Assembly: GCF_016595235.1 (NCBI RefSeq)
Contig: NZ_JAENHL010000008.1
Location: 952,624 to 1,016,623, forward strand
Reading direction: 5' to 3'
Origin: Taklimakanibacter albus
Lineage (GTDB): Bacteria > Pseudomonadota > Alphaproteobacteria > Rhizobiales > Aestuariivirgaceae
Length of the DNA stretch: 64,000 nt
Below, piece after piece: positions 41,633-50,248 of this stretch. Position 1 is the first letter of the stretch; the number at the start of each line of letters is the position of its first letter. The position numbers and the translations under genes were made by a program. The notes below the pieces were generated by a model. That model was not told the origin of the DNA. It did not search any database and was given only the letters and a program-made list of their open reading frames with translations.

Positions 41633-42280
41633 ATGCCGGACCGCCCAACACCCCGTATTTCCTCACGAAAAATCCCCAAGCAGGCCCGCTCGACGGAGCT
41701 CGTTTCGTCCATTCTCGAGGCGGCTGTTCAGGTTTTGGCGGCGGAGGGCGCACAGCGTTTCACGTCGGCCAGGGTGGCCGAGAAGGCCGGGGTCAGCGTC
41801 GGGTCGCTCTATCAGTATTTTCCGAACAAGGCGGCCATCCTGTTCCGGCTGCAGAGCGACGAATGGCGGCAGACGACCGCGCAGTGGGCAGTAATTCTTG
41901 GCGACGCCTCGCGATCGCCGCCCGACCGGCTGCGCAGCCTCGTCCACGCCTTCGTCCGCTCCGAATGCGCGGAAGCGGCCCTGCGCACGGCTCTCGACGA
42001 TGCGGCGCCGCTCTATCGCGATGCCCCGGAAACATTGGAGATTCATGGCGAAGGCGACCGCATCATCAAAAGCTTCATGCGCGAGGCGCTTCCGGCGGCG
42101 TCCGATGAAACCCGCGAGCTGACCGGCGACCTGATCATCACCACGATCACCGCGGTCGGAAAGGAATTCTCGGAAACACCCCGGACGGAAGCCGAGACGA
42201 ACGCCTATGCCGACGCGCTGGCCGACATGGTCTGCGCCTATCTGTCCAAGCTGGAGCCTGCCTGGACCCGGCAGGATTAG
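41633..42280 (+). CDS. TetR family regulator
   Basis: A 215-residue TetR-type regulator: N-terminal basic arm (RISSRKIPKQARSTELV), HTH with RVAEKAGVSVGSLYQYFPNK and a C-terminal ligand domain. The start at ATG 41633 begins MPDRPTPRI. Divergent from the O-methyltransferase gene and its shared operator, so it probably represses both. The following 230 bases hold only a dispersed palindrome before the helicase gene. Confidence 0.92.
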   Translation: MPDRPTPRISSRKIPKQARSTELVSSILEAAVQVLAAEGAQRFTSARVAEKAGVSVGSLYQYFPNKAAILFRLQSDEWRQTTAQWAVILGDASRSPPDRLRSLVHAFVRSECAEAALRTALDDAAPLYRDAPETLEIHGEGDRIIKSFMREALPAASDETRELTGDLIITTITAVGKEFSETPRTEAETNAYADALADMVCAYLSKLEPAWTRQD

Positions 42281-42317
42281 AACCGAATTGCCACCACGCT
42301 TTATCTTCTTGTTTGCG

Positions 42318-42362
42318 CATGATCTTTCCGGAAAACCGCTGCGCACTTTTCCGGATCATGCT
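42318..42362. repeat. Dispersed palindromic repeat (Rhizobiales type)
   Basis: GCATGATCTTTCCGG and CCGGATCATGC are the ends of an imperfect 45-base hairpin with the interior AAAACCGCTGCGCAC. Near-identical elements are scattered between genes in many Rhizobiales genomes. Here it lies between TetR and the helicase. Confidence 0.75.
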
Positions 42363-42515
42363 CTCGGATAATATTGCCAGCGATCATTCGCCACTGTTGC
42401 TTGTCGCCGCGCAAAGCTTTACCACCCTCACTCGTTTGCCCGGTCATGACGCACCGGCAACCTATTCCGTTTCAAATCGCTGTTTTTTACGGCCCTCATC
42501 AAGGTCTGACATTTC

Positions 42516-44714
42516 GTGACATTCTTGCCGACAAGCCCACCGCTCGCCCGCGCTTTGGCCGAGCGCAACTACACCGATCCGACGCCCGTGCAGGCGGCGG
42601 TGCTCGCCGATGAGGCCGCCGACCGCGATCTCCTGGTCTCGGCGCAGACCGGCTCCGGCAAGACGGTGGCCTATGGGCTGTCGATCGCCAAGAACCTGCT
42701 CGGCGACACGGAGCGCTTCGAAAAAGGCGCCGGCAAGCCGCTGGCCCTGATCGTGGCGCCGACACGCGAGCTGGCCCTGCAGGTGCAGCGCGAGCTCACC
42801 TGGCTCTATCAATATGCCGGAGCGCGCATCGTTTCCTGCGTCGGCGGCATGGATCCGCGCCGCGAGCAGCGCGACCTCAGCCAGGGCGCGCATATCGTCG
42901 TCGGCACGCCGGGGCGGCTGTGCGACCATCTGCGGCGCGGCCATCTCGACGTGTCGGAATTGAAGGCCGTCGTGCTCGACGAAGCCGATGAGATGCTCGA
43001 TCTGGGCTTTCGCGAGGACCTGGAAGCCATCCTGGAAACCACGCCGGACACCCGCCGCAGCTTGCTGTTCTCGGCGACGCTGCCGCGCGGCATCGTGGCG
43101 CTGGCCAAGCAATATCAGAAAGACGCCTTCCGCATCGCCGTCACCGGCGACGAAGGTGGTCATGCCGATATCGAATATCGCGCCGTCAGGGTCGTCGCGC
43201 GCGATATCGAGCATGCGGCCGTCAATGTGCTGCGCTATTTCGAATCGCCCGCGGCCATCGTCTTCTGCAACACGCGCAATACCGTCCGGCATCTGCAGGC
43301 AGCACTGCTCGAGCGCGGATTTTCCGTCGTCGCCCTGTCGGGCGAGTTGACGCAGAACGAGCGGACGAACGCGCTGCAGTCTTTGCGCGACGGACGGGCG
43401 CGTGTCTGCGTCGCTACCGACGTCGCGGCGCGCGGCATCGATCTGCCGAATGTCGGCCTCGTCATCCATGCCGATCTGCCGAATGACCCGGCGACCCTGC
43501 AGCACCGATCCGGGCGCACCGGCCGCGCGGGGCGCAAGGGCGTGAGCGTGCTGCTGGTGCCGCCGTCGCGCGTCCGGCGCACGGAATCGACATTCGCCCA
43601 GGCCGGCATCGAGGCCATATGGGGCACCGCGCCGCAGGCGGAAGACATCCGCAAGCTCGATCATCAGCGCATGCTCGAGGGGCCGCTCTTCACCGAGGAG
43701 TCGAGTGAGGATGATCTGGTCCTGGCGCGCACATTGCTCGCCGAACGCTCGGGCGAGGAAATCGCCGCGGCGCTGGCCCGGCTCTATCGCGCGCGGCTGC
43801 CGGCGCCCGAGGACATCATCGATCCGGGCCCCGGCAAGGACCGGGCGCGTCACGAGCGCGGCGACCGGCGCGACGAGCGCACTCCGCGCGGCGATGACGG
43901 CCACATGGGCACGGAATCGCGGCGGAAGAAGCCGGAATTCCGCCAGAACATGGAGGGCAGCGTCTGGTATCGCCTGAGCGTCGGACGCAAGACGAATGCC
44001 GAGGCCCGCTGGCTGATTCCGATGATCTGCCGGCGCGGCGATATCGGCAAGCAGGATATCGGCGCGATCAAGGTCTATGGGACGCACAGCGAAGTCGAGA
44101 TCTCGGCCGAGGCGGCGGAACGGTTTTCAGAGAACCTGAAACGCCCCGACCAGGAAGAGAACATCCGCATCGAGGCGATGCCGGCCGGCCCGCAAGGCGA
44201 AGCGTCGTTCGAAAGACCTGCCGATAAACCAGCGGGCTACGGCAAGCCCTATAAGGGCAAGGCTCGTCACGACGACAAACCCCGTCACAAGCCGTATCAG
44301 AAGCATCGTGACGAGGCCCCTGGCGACGGCGCTCCCCGGTCTTGGAGCAAGCCGGAATTCGGCAAGAAGCCGTGGCACAAGAACAAACCTGCCGATGCCG
44401 GGATGCCGGCCAGCCCGCAAGGCGAGGCCGCCTTCGAAAAGCCCGCCGACAAACCCGCCAGCTACGGCAAGCCCTATAAGGGCAAGGCCCGTCACGACGA
44501 CAAGCCCCGTCACAAGCCGTACCAGAAGCATCGTGACGAGGCCCCTGGCGATGGCGCTCCCAAGTCGGGGACCAAGCCGGAATTCGGCAAGAAGCCGTGG
44601 CACAAGAACAAGCCTGCCGATGCCGGTCGGCCGCCGCGTGACCCCGCCGCCCCGTTCGCCAAGCCCAAATTCGGCAAGAAGCCGAAGAAGAAGAAAAACA
44701 AGGATCGCGGTTGA
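42516..44714 (+). CDS. DEAD-box RNA helicase with DbpA-type RNA-binding domain and 75-residue tandem repeats
   Basis: A 732-residue ATP-dependent RNA helicase. Motifs in order: Q motif around DPTPVQAAVL, Walker A SAQTGSGKT (~42-50), PTRELALQ, VLDEADEMLDLGF (~155), FSATLP, and LQHRSGRTGRAG (motif VI). Residues ~475-545 (VWYRLSVGRKTNAEARWLI, TEARWL... IKVYGTHSEVEISAEAAERF) resemble the DbpA C-terminal RNA-binding domain. Residues ~555-705 are two near-identical 75-residue Lys/Pro/His-rich units (YGKPYKGKARHDDKPRHKPY), basic and probably disordered. GTG 42516 is the start. Likely role in ribosome assembly or cold adaptation. Confidence 0.92.
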   Translation: MTFLPTSPPLARALAERNYTDPTPVQAAVLADEAADRDLLVSAQTGSGKTVAYGLSIAKNLLGDTERFEKGAGKPLALIVAPTRELALQVQRELTWLYQYAGARIVSCVGGMDPRREQRDLSQGAHIVVGTPGRLCDHLRRGHLDVSELKAVVLDEADEMLDLGFREDLEAILETTPDTRRSLLFSATLPRGIVALAKQYQKDAFRIAVTGDEGGHADIEYRAVRVVARDIEHAAVNVLRYFESPAAIVFCNTRNTVRHLQAALLERGFSVVALSGELTQNERTNALQSLRDGRARVCVATDVAARGIDLPNVGLVIHADLPNDPATLQHRSGRTGRAGRKGVSVLLVPPSRVRRTESTFAQAGIEAIWGTAPQAEDIRKLDHQRMLEGPLFTEESSEDDLVLARTLLAERSGEEIAAALARLYRARLPAPEDIIDPGPGKDRARHERGDRRDERTPRGDDGHMGTESRRKKPEFRQNMEGSVWYRLSVGRKTNAEARWLIPMICRRGDIGKQDIGAIKVYGTHSEVEISAEAAERFSENLKRPDQEENIRIEAMPAGPQGEASFERPADKPAGYGKPYKGKARHDDKPRHKPYQKHRDEAPGDGAPRSWSKPEFGKKPWHKNKPADAGMPASPQGEAAFEKPADKPASYGKPYKGKARHDDKPRHKPYQKHRDEAPGDGAPKSGTKPEFGKKPWHKNKPADAGRPPRDPAAPFAKPKFGKKPKKKKNKDRG
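44178..44627 (+). repeat. Tandem 225-bp repeat inside the helicase gene (two units)
   Basis: Units begin at 44178 and 44403 and keep the reading frame (75 codons each). They are nearly identical over DKPRHKPYQKHRDEAPGDGA and KPWHKNKPADAG, with a third partial start after 44628. Such exact repeats can change copy number by slippage. Confidence 0.85.
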
Positions 44715-44838
44715 GGTGGTACGCCCCGGTCATTTCGATGATGTGATCTGAGCCTCCCGGCAGCCCTCTGTCTGCAATCAGTCGGGCCGATGTCCATTTT
44801 ACTCCCGAGAAAAATGGCGGCGCCGGGTGAGGCGATGC

Positions 44839-45009
44839 TCACTCGTGCTGACAGGTTTTTGCCGCGGATAGCACATTGGTGACCGCATCATACCCGATGT
44901 AGCAAGAATATTTGCCGAGCCCCTCTTGCCAGCATGTCATCGCATCGCCTTTTGTGCCGAAATATTCAGAGCCGGCGGCATCGTTGTACTTGGAGGCGTG
45001 AAGCGTCAT
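44839..45009 (-). CDS. Small Cys-containing protein, possibly a remnant
   Basis: A 56-residue frame (ATG 45009) reading MTLHASKYNDAAGSEYFGTK and later CWQEGLGKYSCYIGYDAVTN, ending KTCQHE. Coding-like composition extends upstream without a start to a TGA near 45093 (RHVDAPHPGWFYQAALALYE), so the N-terminal part may have been lost. It lies downstream of the nucleotidyltransferase gene on the same strand. No domain recognised. It is supported only by its coherent composition. Confidence 0.4.
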   Translation of the reverse strand: MTLHASKYNDAAGSEYFGTKGDAMTCWQEGLGKYSCYIGYDAVTNVLSAAKTCQHE

Positions 45010-45115
45010 AGCCTCATAGAGAGCGAGGGCAGCTTGGTAGAACCATCCAGGATGAGGCGCATCAACATGTCGGAGCTTATCCCGATGCCTGCGGGCTCAG
45101 TCGGTCCGACTCCAT

Positions 45116-45823
45116 TCAGCCATCGGTGTCGCTCTGACTTATGGCGACAATGCGCTCCCGCACAAGATCGACGCGGCCTTCCGGCCCCCTGATGTTGCCG
45201 GCGAGAAAATGATCAAAGTCATCATGCTTCAGCAAAGCCCGGAACTGCTCTGCGATGTAGTAGCGAACGTCTTCGTCGAGAGCCTGAATTTCAGCGACGA
45301 GTTCGTCCCGTCCATCGACGACGAGAAGAATGTCCTCCATGTCGTGGCTTCCTAAGAGGTCGTTTTTGCCGCGGCCAAGATATGCTTCCAGCTTCGTCGC
45401 CAGAAACATTTCTGGTGTGAGGCATTTGATGTTCAGCGTCTCGCTCAGAGGGTGATAGAGCGCCGTTGCAATGCCTTTGGAATACCAGCGATTGCTAAAG
45501 CCGAGAATGCTCGCATCGTCAGGCATAAAATCAACTTTGAGGGCACCAAGCCGCATCCGGCAAATCACGTCGTCCTCTGGAGACTCCGTAAATCCCTTTT
45601 GACGCAATTCCTCTTGCAGTTTCGCCCATTGCGTATGGCCGACGAGATCAACAATCAAATCCACATCATCGGTTACTCGTACGCCTTCGAGCGTGATCGC
45701 ATCCGTAATGAAAAGAGCCGTCGTGCATCCGCCGACGAAGACCAACCGGTCCCGGAGATCGTCGCCTAACGCCTTGGTGACTGTTTCCAACATAAGATGC
45801 AGCTGGCCCTTAACAGTCATCAT
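45116..45823 (-). CDS. Nucleotidyltransferase, AbiEii/MNT-like, candidate toxin
   Basis: A 235-residue protein with the minimal nucleotidyltransferase signature: FVGGCTTALF with Gly31-Gly32, then VTDDVDLIVD with Asp53-x-Asp55, and a third acid likely in ALKVDFMPDD. Domain size and the LTPEMFLATKLEAYLGRGKN stretch are like AbiEii/AbiGii-type proteins, which act as toxins by modifying tRNA or GTP. It overlaps the upstream HTH gene by 4 bases (ATGA), the tight coupling expected for a two-gene toxin-antitoxin operon. Activity is inferred. Confidence 0.75.
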   Translation of the reverse strand: MMTVKGQLHLMLETVTKALGDDLRDRLVFVGGCTTALFITDAITLEGVRVTDDVDLIVDLVGHTQWAKLQEELRQKGFTESPEDDVICRMRLGALKVDFMPDDASILGFSNRWYSKGIATALYHPLSETLNIKCLTPEMFLATKLEAYLGRGKNDLLGSHDMEDILLVVDGRDELVAEIQALDEDVRYYIAEQFRALLKHDDFDHFLAGNIRGPEGRVDLVRERIVAISQSDTDG

Positions 45824-46395
45824 TTTCCCAAAAACCTCTCTGAGATCTGTTCGGCCGCGAGCCCAGCTTCTCTCTGATTTCCAAGCCTGATCGCGTCAAT
45901 GAGGGCTAGATATTCATAAAGGCGATCATCCTTCAAAGCCGCTTCCGGCACGCTCTTGAATAGGGGGTCGACCGATTGTCCCATGTCTTTGCCCTTGGCG
46001 AACGGCCAGACGTAAATGTATTCGCCGGCGCTCATCAGTAGTTTCTTCAACGAGGGAGCAGCAAAAGCTGTGGGCACACCCCGCATCATGGCGCCAGGCC
46101 TTGCCGGGAAAACAAATTTCAGTCCGTGGACAATAAAATTGCGAAGGTTGCGGCGGTTGGGTTTAGCCCGGCCGGAATCGTGGTCTTTGATCGCAAGCCC
46201 AGAGGAAATACTCCGTTTGATCGAAGCATTCACTTCGGTTTTGCTGATTCCGAGGGACGATTCAAGGCCGCGGACTGAAAATGGATCCTCATGGCGTATG
46301 TCTCTCCGAGGATGCCGAAGCCCGTGCTGCTCGTCCTGCTCGTCCTGCTCCAAGCTCGCAAGTTTAAGCAATATGACGATATCCTGGCTTTTCAT
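45820..46395 (-). CDS. HTH protein, candidate antitoxin/regulator of the nucleotidyltransferase
   Basis: A 191-residue protein starting at ATG 46395 (AGGGGA site). Residues ~1-80 form a winged helix (SQDIVILLKLASLEQ, FSVRGLESSLGISKTEVNAS, IKRSISSGLAIK); the remainder (VHGLKFVFPARPGAMMRGVP, AGEYIYVWPFAKGKDMGQSV, LYEYLALIDAIRLG) is a conserved all-in-one partner domain I recognise only as a family linked to nucleotidyltransferases. It is first in the operon, as AbiEi-type antitoxins are. A perfect palindrome upstream supports autoregulation. Confidence 0.65.
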   Translation of the reverse strand: MKSQDIVILLKLASLEQDEQDEQHGLRHPRRDIRHEDPFSVRGLESSLGISKTEVNASIKRSISSGLAIKDHDSGRAKPNRRNLRNFIVHGLKFVFPARPGAMMRGVPTAFAAPSLKKLLMSAGEYIYVWPFAKGKDMGQSVDPLFKSVPEAALKDDRLYEYLALIDAIRLGNQREAGLAAEQISERFLGK

Positions 46396-46405
46396 GTTCG
46401 TCCCC

Positions 46406-46424
46406 TGTCCTAGGACAAAGGACA
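46406..46424. promoter_or_regulatory. Autoregulatory palindrome of the HTH/nucleotidyltransferase operon
   Basis: TGTCCTAGGACA (46406-46417) is a perfect 12-bp palindrome 11 bases before the HTH start codon, followed by a further direct AGGACA half site (46419-46424). Such sites over the promoter are typical of toxin-antitoxin operons. Confidence 0.55.
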
Positions 46425-46621
46425 CTGCGTCATGAACCAGCTTTCGTCAAGTCATCCTTGCCAAACGACTGTCGACGCAAGCGGTTGCCGCGACCATGGT
46501 AATCGAGCTCCTCCGTGAAGAACCAACCCGCCTAACTAAACTTTAAGTCGGAGCCGGAAGGTTCTTGCCCTAGTGTTTTGCCTCGGCGGGCGGCGGATAC
46601 TCCTTCAGGGGAACAACCATC

Positions 46622-47050
46622 ATGCATCTGCGAATGCTCGTCGCGACCGCTATCCTGTCATCGGCAATCACAGGGACGGCGTTCGCGGCCGCGCCTGCGA
46701 AAATCAAGGTCTCGCTACTCGGCGAAGGCGGCGCCGGCATGGAAATCAAGCTTTCACAATCGACGGTGAAGGCAGGCAAAATCCAGTTCGACGTAACCAA
46801 TGACGCGATAACCGAAAGTCATGAGGTGGTCCTCGTCAAGCTCAACTCCCCGGACCAGGCCATCCCCGTCGTCAAGGAGAAGCACCGGATCGATGAGGGC
46901 AAGCTCAAAGCGCTGGGCGAGGTAGAGGGCCTCAAAGCCGGAGAGCACGGGAAACTCGTCGTCACCCTGCGGCCCGGCGCCTATGAATTGCTGTGCAACA
47001 TCAAGGGTCATTATGAAGCGGGGATGCACACCGTTCTCGTGGTGAAGTAG
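46622..47050 (+). CDS. Periplasmic cupredoxin-like copper protein
   Basis: A 142-residue exported protein: signal peptide to about residue 23 (LVATAILSSAITGTAFAAA). The mature part has the type-1 copper ligands in cupredoxin order: His67 in TESHEVV, then Cys125, His130 and Met135 in LLCNIKGHYEAGMHT. Electron transfer or copper carriage in the periplasm is likely; the short length and single domain suit a plastocyanin/azurin-like or subfamily of copper-binding plastocyanin-like proteins. A ribosome site (CAGGGGA) precedes the ATG. The methyltransferase follows 11 bases later on the same strand. Confidence 0.85.
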   Translation: MHLRMLVATAILSSAITGTAFAAAPAKIKVSLLGEGGAGMEIKLSQSTVKAGKIQFDVTNDAITESHEVVLVKLNSPDQAIPVVKEKHRIDEGKLKALGEVEGLKAGEHGKLVVTLRPGAYELLCNIKGHYEAGMHTVLVVK

Positions 47051-47061
47051 ACAGGCAGAGG

Positions 47062-47883
47062 GTGGTCGCCGTGCTGGAAGCGGACAAGGTCTTCGCCGGC
47101 TCGATTCCGGAAAACTACGACCGCTACATGGTGCCGTTGATCTTTGCGCCGTTCGCCGCGGATATTGCGCGACGAGCGGCGTCCCTATCGCCGGGCGCCG
47201 TTCTGGAAGTCGCCGCGGGCACCGGGGCCGTCACCCGCGTCCTGGCACCGACGCTGTCTCCCGGCTCAAGCTATGTCGTCACCGACCTCAACCAGCCGAT
47301 GCTCGACTACGCCGCGTCGCGGCAAGCTCCCGATCGCCGCATCACGTGGCGCCAGGCGAATGCTCTGGACCTACCCTTTGAAGACGCGGCCTTCGATCTC
47401 GTTTGCTGTCAGTTCGGCGCGATGTTCTTTCCGGACCGCTCATCGGCCTACCGCGAAGCAAAGCGCGTCCTGAAGCCCGGCGGACATTTTCTGTTCAATG
47501 TGTGGGATCGCATCGAAGAGAATGTATTTGCCGATGACGTGACGAATGCGCTCGCCCGGGTTTTTCCGAACGATCCGCCGCGCTTTCTGGCCCGCACGCC
47601 GCATGGCTATCACGATACGGCACTGATCCGCCGCGAGCTGGAAGATGCGGGCTTTTCTCATGTGGCGATCGAGACGCGCGCCGAACAAAGCCGCGCTTCC
47701 TCGCCGCGCCTGCCGGCCGTCGCCTATTGCCAGGGTACTGTTCTGCGCAGCGAGATCGAAGCCAGGGATGCGGGAGGACTGGAAGCGGCCACCGACTACG
47801 CCGCAGCCGCGCTGGCGAAGAAGCATGGCAGCGGCGAGGTCGCCGCCAAGATTCAGGCCCATGTCATCATTGCCGTGAGCTAG
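47062..47883 (+). CDS. Class I SAM-dependent methyltransferase
   Basis: A 273-residue methyltransferase (UbiE/Methyltransf_11 type). The SAM loop is AVLEVAAGTGAVTRVLAPTL; TDLNQPMLDYAASR is the acidic-end strand, ANALDLPFEDAAFDLVCCQF motif III, and LKPGGHFLFNVWD motif IV. The GTG start has CAGGCAGAGG before it. It may share a transcript with the cupredoxin gene. The substrate is unknown; no membrane segment is present. Confidence 0.85.
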   Translation: MVAVLEADKVFAGSIPENYDRYMVPLIFAPFAADIARRAASLSPGAVLEVAAGTGAVTRVLAPTLSPGSSYVVTDLNQPMLDYAASRQAPDRRITWRQANALDLPFEDAAFDLVCCQFGAMFFPDRSSAYREAKRVLKPGGHFLFNVWDRIEENVFADDVTNALARVFPNDPPRFLARTPHGYHDTALIRRELEDAGFSHVAIETRAEQSRASSPRLPAVAYCQGTVLRSEIEARDAGGLEAATDYAAAALAKKHGSGEVAAKIQAHVIIAVS

Positions 47884-47962
47884 CACGGCATAGCCCAAAT
47901 GGATCAGGCCATCGCCGGCCGGCGCCTATAGTCTCGAGCCTTCGGAAGCGAAGGAGAGAGTC

Positions 47963-48274
47963 TTGCCGTACGATCGCTGGTTCCTTGTCTTGATTGCGAC
48001 CCTCCTGCTGGCGGGCGCGGCTGCCCCCGCCAATGCGGCGACCTCGGAAGAGGTCACCAGAAAATTCGCCGAATGCCGCGCCAAGCTGGGAAAATTCTAT
48101 CTGGGCGTCGAGCTGACCAAGAAGGATCAGCTCAAATGCATCAAGAGCAAGAATGCTGCCGGCGCCCGCGACGTCCTCAAATCCGGTGAGGCGAGCTGCA
48201 AAAAGAATGGGCGTCCCCTGTTGGGCGCGTTCGACGATAAGGGCAAGCTGAGCTGGATATGCGGAAAAAAATGA
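47963..48274 (+). CDS. Small secreted Cys-rich protein
   Basis: A 103-residue protein with a signal peptide (LVLIATLLLAGAAAPANA). The mature ~75 residues are basic and contain four Cys (FAECRAKLG, QLKCIKSKN, GEASCKKNG, SWICGKK), probably two disulfides. It starts at TTG 47963 behind GGAGAG. The ALGKFYLGVE and LGAFDDKGKLSW pieces suggest a small folded periplasmic domain. No family recognised. Confidence 0.6.
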   Translation: MPYDRWFLVLIATLLLAGAAAPANAATSEEVTRKFAECRAKLGKFYLGVELTKKDQLKCIKSKNAAGARDVLKSGEASCKKNGRPLLGAFDDKGKLSWICGKK

Positions 48275-48314
48275 GGCTGGCGGGCGAGGCTGAGTGCGGC
48301 CGCCTGATCTTGCC

Positions 48315-49001
48315 TCACCGGCTCAGCATGTGATCCGCCAGGCTGTAACAGTGGCTCGCCTGATAGGCATTCCGGCCCCGATTCATATGGGTGAGGTTGA
48401 AGGCCCGGATGGCACGCAAGGAATGGCGCGTTGCGATGAATTTGCGGATCGACGCGATGCCGCGGACCTTGATGCCGAAAATATCCTCACCGCGCGGGAT
48501 GAACCAGCTGACATCCTCCGGCGTCGTGGCGCAGCGCGCGAGAAGAGCTTCATCCACCTGGCCCGGCTCGGGTGAGTGGTCCCTGGTGAAATCCGAAAGA
48601 TGCACCAGGAACAGCGCACGGATGCCGTCACCTTCCGCATAGAGCGAAAAAAGCTCCATCCAGCTCGCATTGATGCGGATGAGCGCCTTGCCAGGCGTCG
48701 AGGGCAGACAGGAAACCGACCAGTAGTGCCGCTCGGTCGTGCCCGGGATCGGGATGCAGTCGCGACCGTAGAGCCCGAGAATCTCCAGGACCTCCTGCGC
48801 CTGCGGCCGGCGGAGCAGCCTCTGATATTTCGCGACATATTTGAGACGCAGCTCCGGGGACTCCTGACGCTCGCCGGTATCGCGCAAGGCCGCCTTGCCT
48901 TCCAGCCATTTACGCTGCTGCCCGAGATCGAGAAATCGCCGCAGTCCGGTCGTGCTTTGGCGCGCAGTCGCGCTCACGTCAGTGGTCCTCATTCTGCACA
49001 T
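48315..49001 (-). CDS. Hypothetical protein, PAS-like
   Basis: A 228-residue soluble protein with no firm family. The middle (LIRINASWMELFSLYAEGDG and ALFLVHLSDFTRDHSPEPGQ) looks like a small alpha/beta sensor-type fold; the C-terminal IASIRKFIATRHSLRAIRAF is helical and basic. Start ATG 49001; ATG 48989 is also possible. Codon use is normal for the genome. It is convergent with the small Cys-rich gene and divergent from the VOC gene. A PAS-like fold is only a guess. Confidence 0.45.
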   Translation of the reverse strand: MCRMRTTDVSATARQSTTGLRRFLDLGQQRKWLEGKAALRDTGERQESPELRLKYVAKYQRLLRRPQAQEVLEILGLYGRDCIPIPGTTERHYWSVSCLPSTPGKALIRINASWMELFSLYAEGDGIRALFLVHLSDFTRDHSPEPGQVDEALLARCATTPEDVSWFIPRGEDIFGIKVRGIASIRKFIATRHSLRAIRAFNLTHMNRGRNAYQASHCYSLADHMLSR

Positions 49002-49187
49002 CGCTCAGTGGTCGTATCATATCGCCGGCCTGAATACGTCAGGAGTGTCAGGCCAAAACGCTCACCGGCGGCTGTTGAAATAGTACCCAAGTTCATCGAC
49101 TGCCGGAATGCAGGAACACTCATGACGGCCGAGGCGTTGTTCAAGTACCGCAATCGTTTCCCTTACGCTCAGCAGATGGAGAGCCAA

Positions 49188-49601
49188 ATGAACATCGCAC
49201 CGCAATTGGCCTTCTCGGGGCAATGTCGACAGGCCTTTGAGTTTTACGTCCAATTGCTGGATGGCAAGATCGTCGTCATGAACACGTTCGGAGGCAATGA
49301 AGACAGAGCTCTGCCGCCTGGTTCGACGGCGGGCGAGGCCGATCAGATCAGATTTGCGGAGATCCGCATCAGAGACTCAGTGCTGAGGGGCAACGATGTT
49401 CCTAAAGATCAATTCATCCCGATGAAGGGTTTTAGTATTTCACTGCACGTCAAGAAGGCGGATGACGCGCGACGGATTTTCGATGCGTTGAGTGACGGCG
49501 GCCTTGTAACCACGCCGCTGAGCAAAGTCGATTGGGCCGCTCAATTTGGCATGGTGACGGACAAGTTCGGTGTACCCTGGATAATTCTCGGACTGGAATG
49601 A
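49188..49601 (+). CDS. VOC family protein (PhnB-like)
   Basis: A 137-residue glyoxalase/bleomycin-resistance-fold protein. APQLAFSGQCRQAFEFYVQL is the first beta-alpha-beta unit and VKKADDARRIFDALSDGG the second, ending in VPWIILGLE, as in PhnB-type proteins with a metal site but no established enzyme role. The frame is open far upstream; ATG 49188 behind GGAGAG matches the family start. It is divergent from the hypothetical gene. Confidence 0.8.
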   Translation: MNIAPQLAFSGQCRQAFEFYVQLLDGKIVVMNTFGGNEDRALPPGSTAGEADQIRFAEIRIRDSVLRGNDVPKDQFIPMKGFSISLHVKKADDARRIFDALSDGGLVTTPLSKVDWAAQFGMVTDKFGVPWIILGLE

Positions 49602-49717
49602 GTACTGCAGGAATGAGAATTCAACTGCGCGCCGGGTAACGCTAAGGTGCCGGCGACGGCGCAGTTTCACCGTCTCCGACACCTTAGAGCATGTTGTCGC
49701 TGCGCGCTCTGAATTGG

Positions 49718-50083
49718 CTACTGCCAGTACGGGTCGACCTTATAATAGTCGTACGAAGCGTCACGCGCCTTCATGCCGTCATTTTCGGTCAACTCGTCGA
49801 CCGAATAGGACGGCGCCGCCTTCAGCTCGTCCTTGCTGTAGGGCACGATATAGCCGCCTTTTTTCTCGTCATAATCCAGCGAAGCCCACGGTATGGCGTG
49901 ATACTTTTCGCCCATGCCGAGAAAGCCGCCGAAGCCGACCACGGCGAACATGATGCCGTTCTTGGTCTTCTCGAGCATCACATCCTTGATTTCGCCGATG
50001 TGATCGCCGGCGGGGTTATAAACTTCCGTTCCGATGACGCGGCTGGCGCGGATGGCGTCGGTATGACCTGTTGCGGTGGGCAT
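49718..50083 (-). CDS. PRC-barrel domain protein
   Basis: A 121-residue single PRC-barrel protein: RASRVIGTEVYNPAGDHIGE, IKDVMLEKTKNGIMFAVVGF and EKYHAIPWASLDYDEKKGGY are the paired strands of the barrel. Such proteins bind RNA or act in photosynthetic and stress contexts; the ExEKYHAIPW block is usual in short stress-related members. It is divergent from the M2 peptidase gene. No signal peptide. Confidence 0.85.
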   Translation of the reverse strand: MPTATGHTDAIRASRVIGTEVYNPAGDHIGEIKDVMLEKTKNGIMFAVVGFGGFLGMGEKYHAIPWASLDYDEKKGGYIVPYSKDELKAAPSYSVDELTENDGMKARDASYDYYKVDPYWQ

Positions 50084-50248
50084 GGTTATCTCCTGCTTGG
50101 AAGGGGTACCTCAATACAGAGCAAACCGGCACGCCCGGTCTTTGTTCCATTTTCGAGGATAAGTGTCAGCGGCCGCAAAATAGTTGGAAGCGTGGCCACC
50201 CAAACAGTATGCTCAACTCTCCGCCACAGCCCACATGAGGAGATCCCC

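Noticed and set aside
42462-44087. A 541-codon minus-strand frame opposite the helicase
   Set aside because: Helicase motifs on the plus strand are unambiguous; this is a GC artefact.
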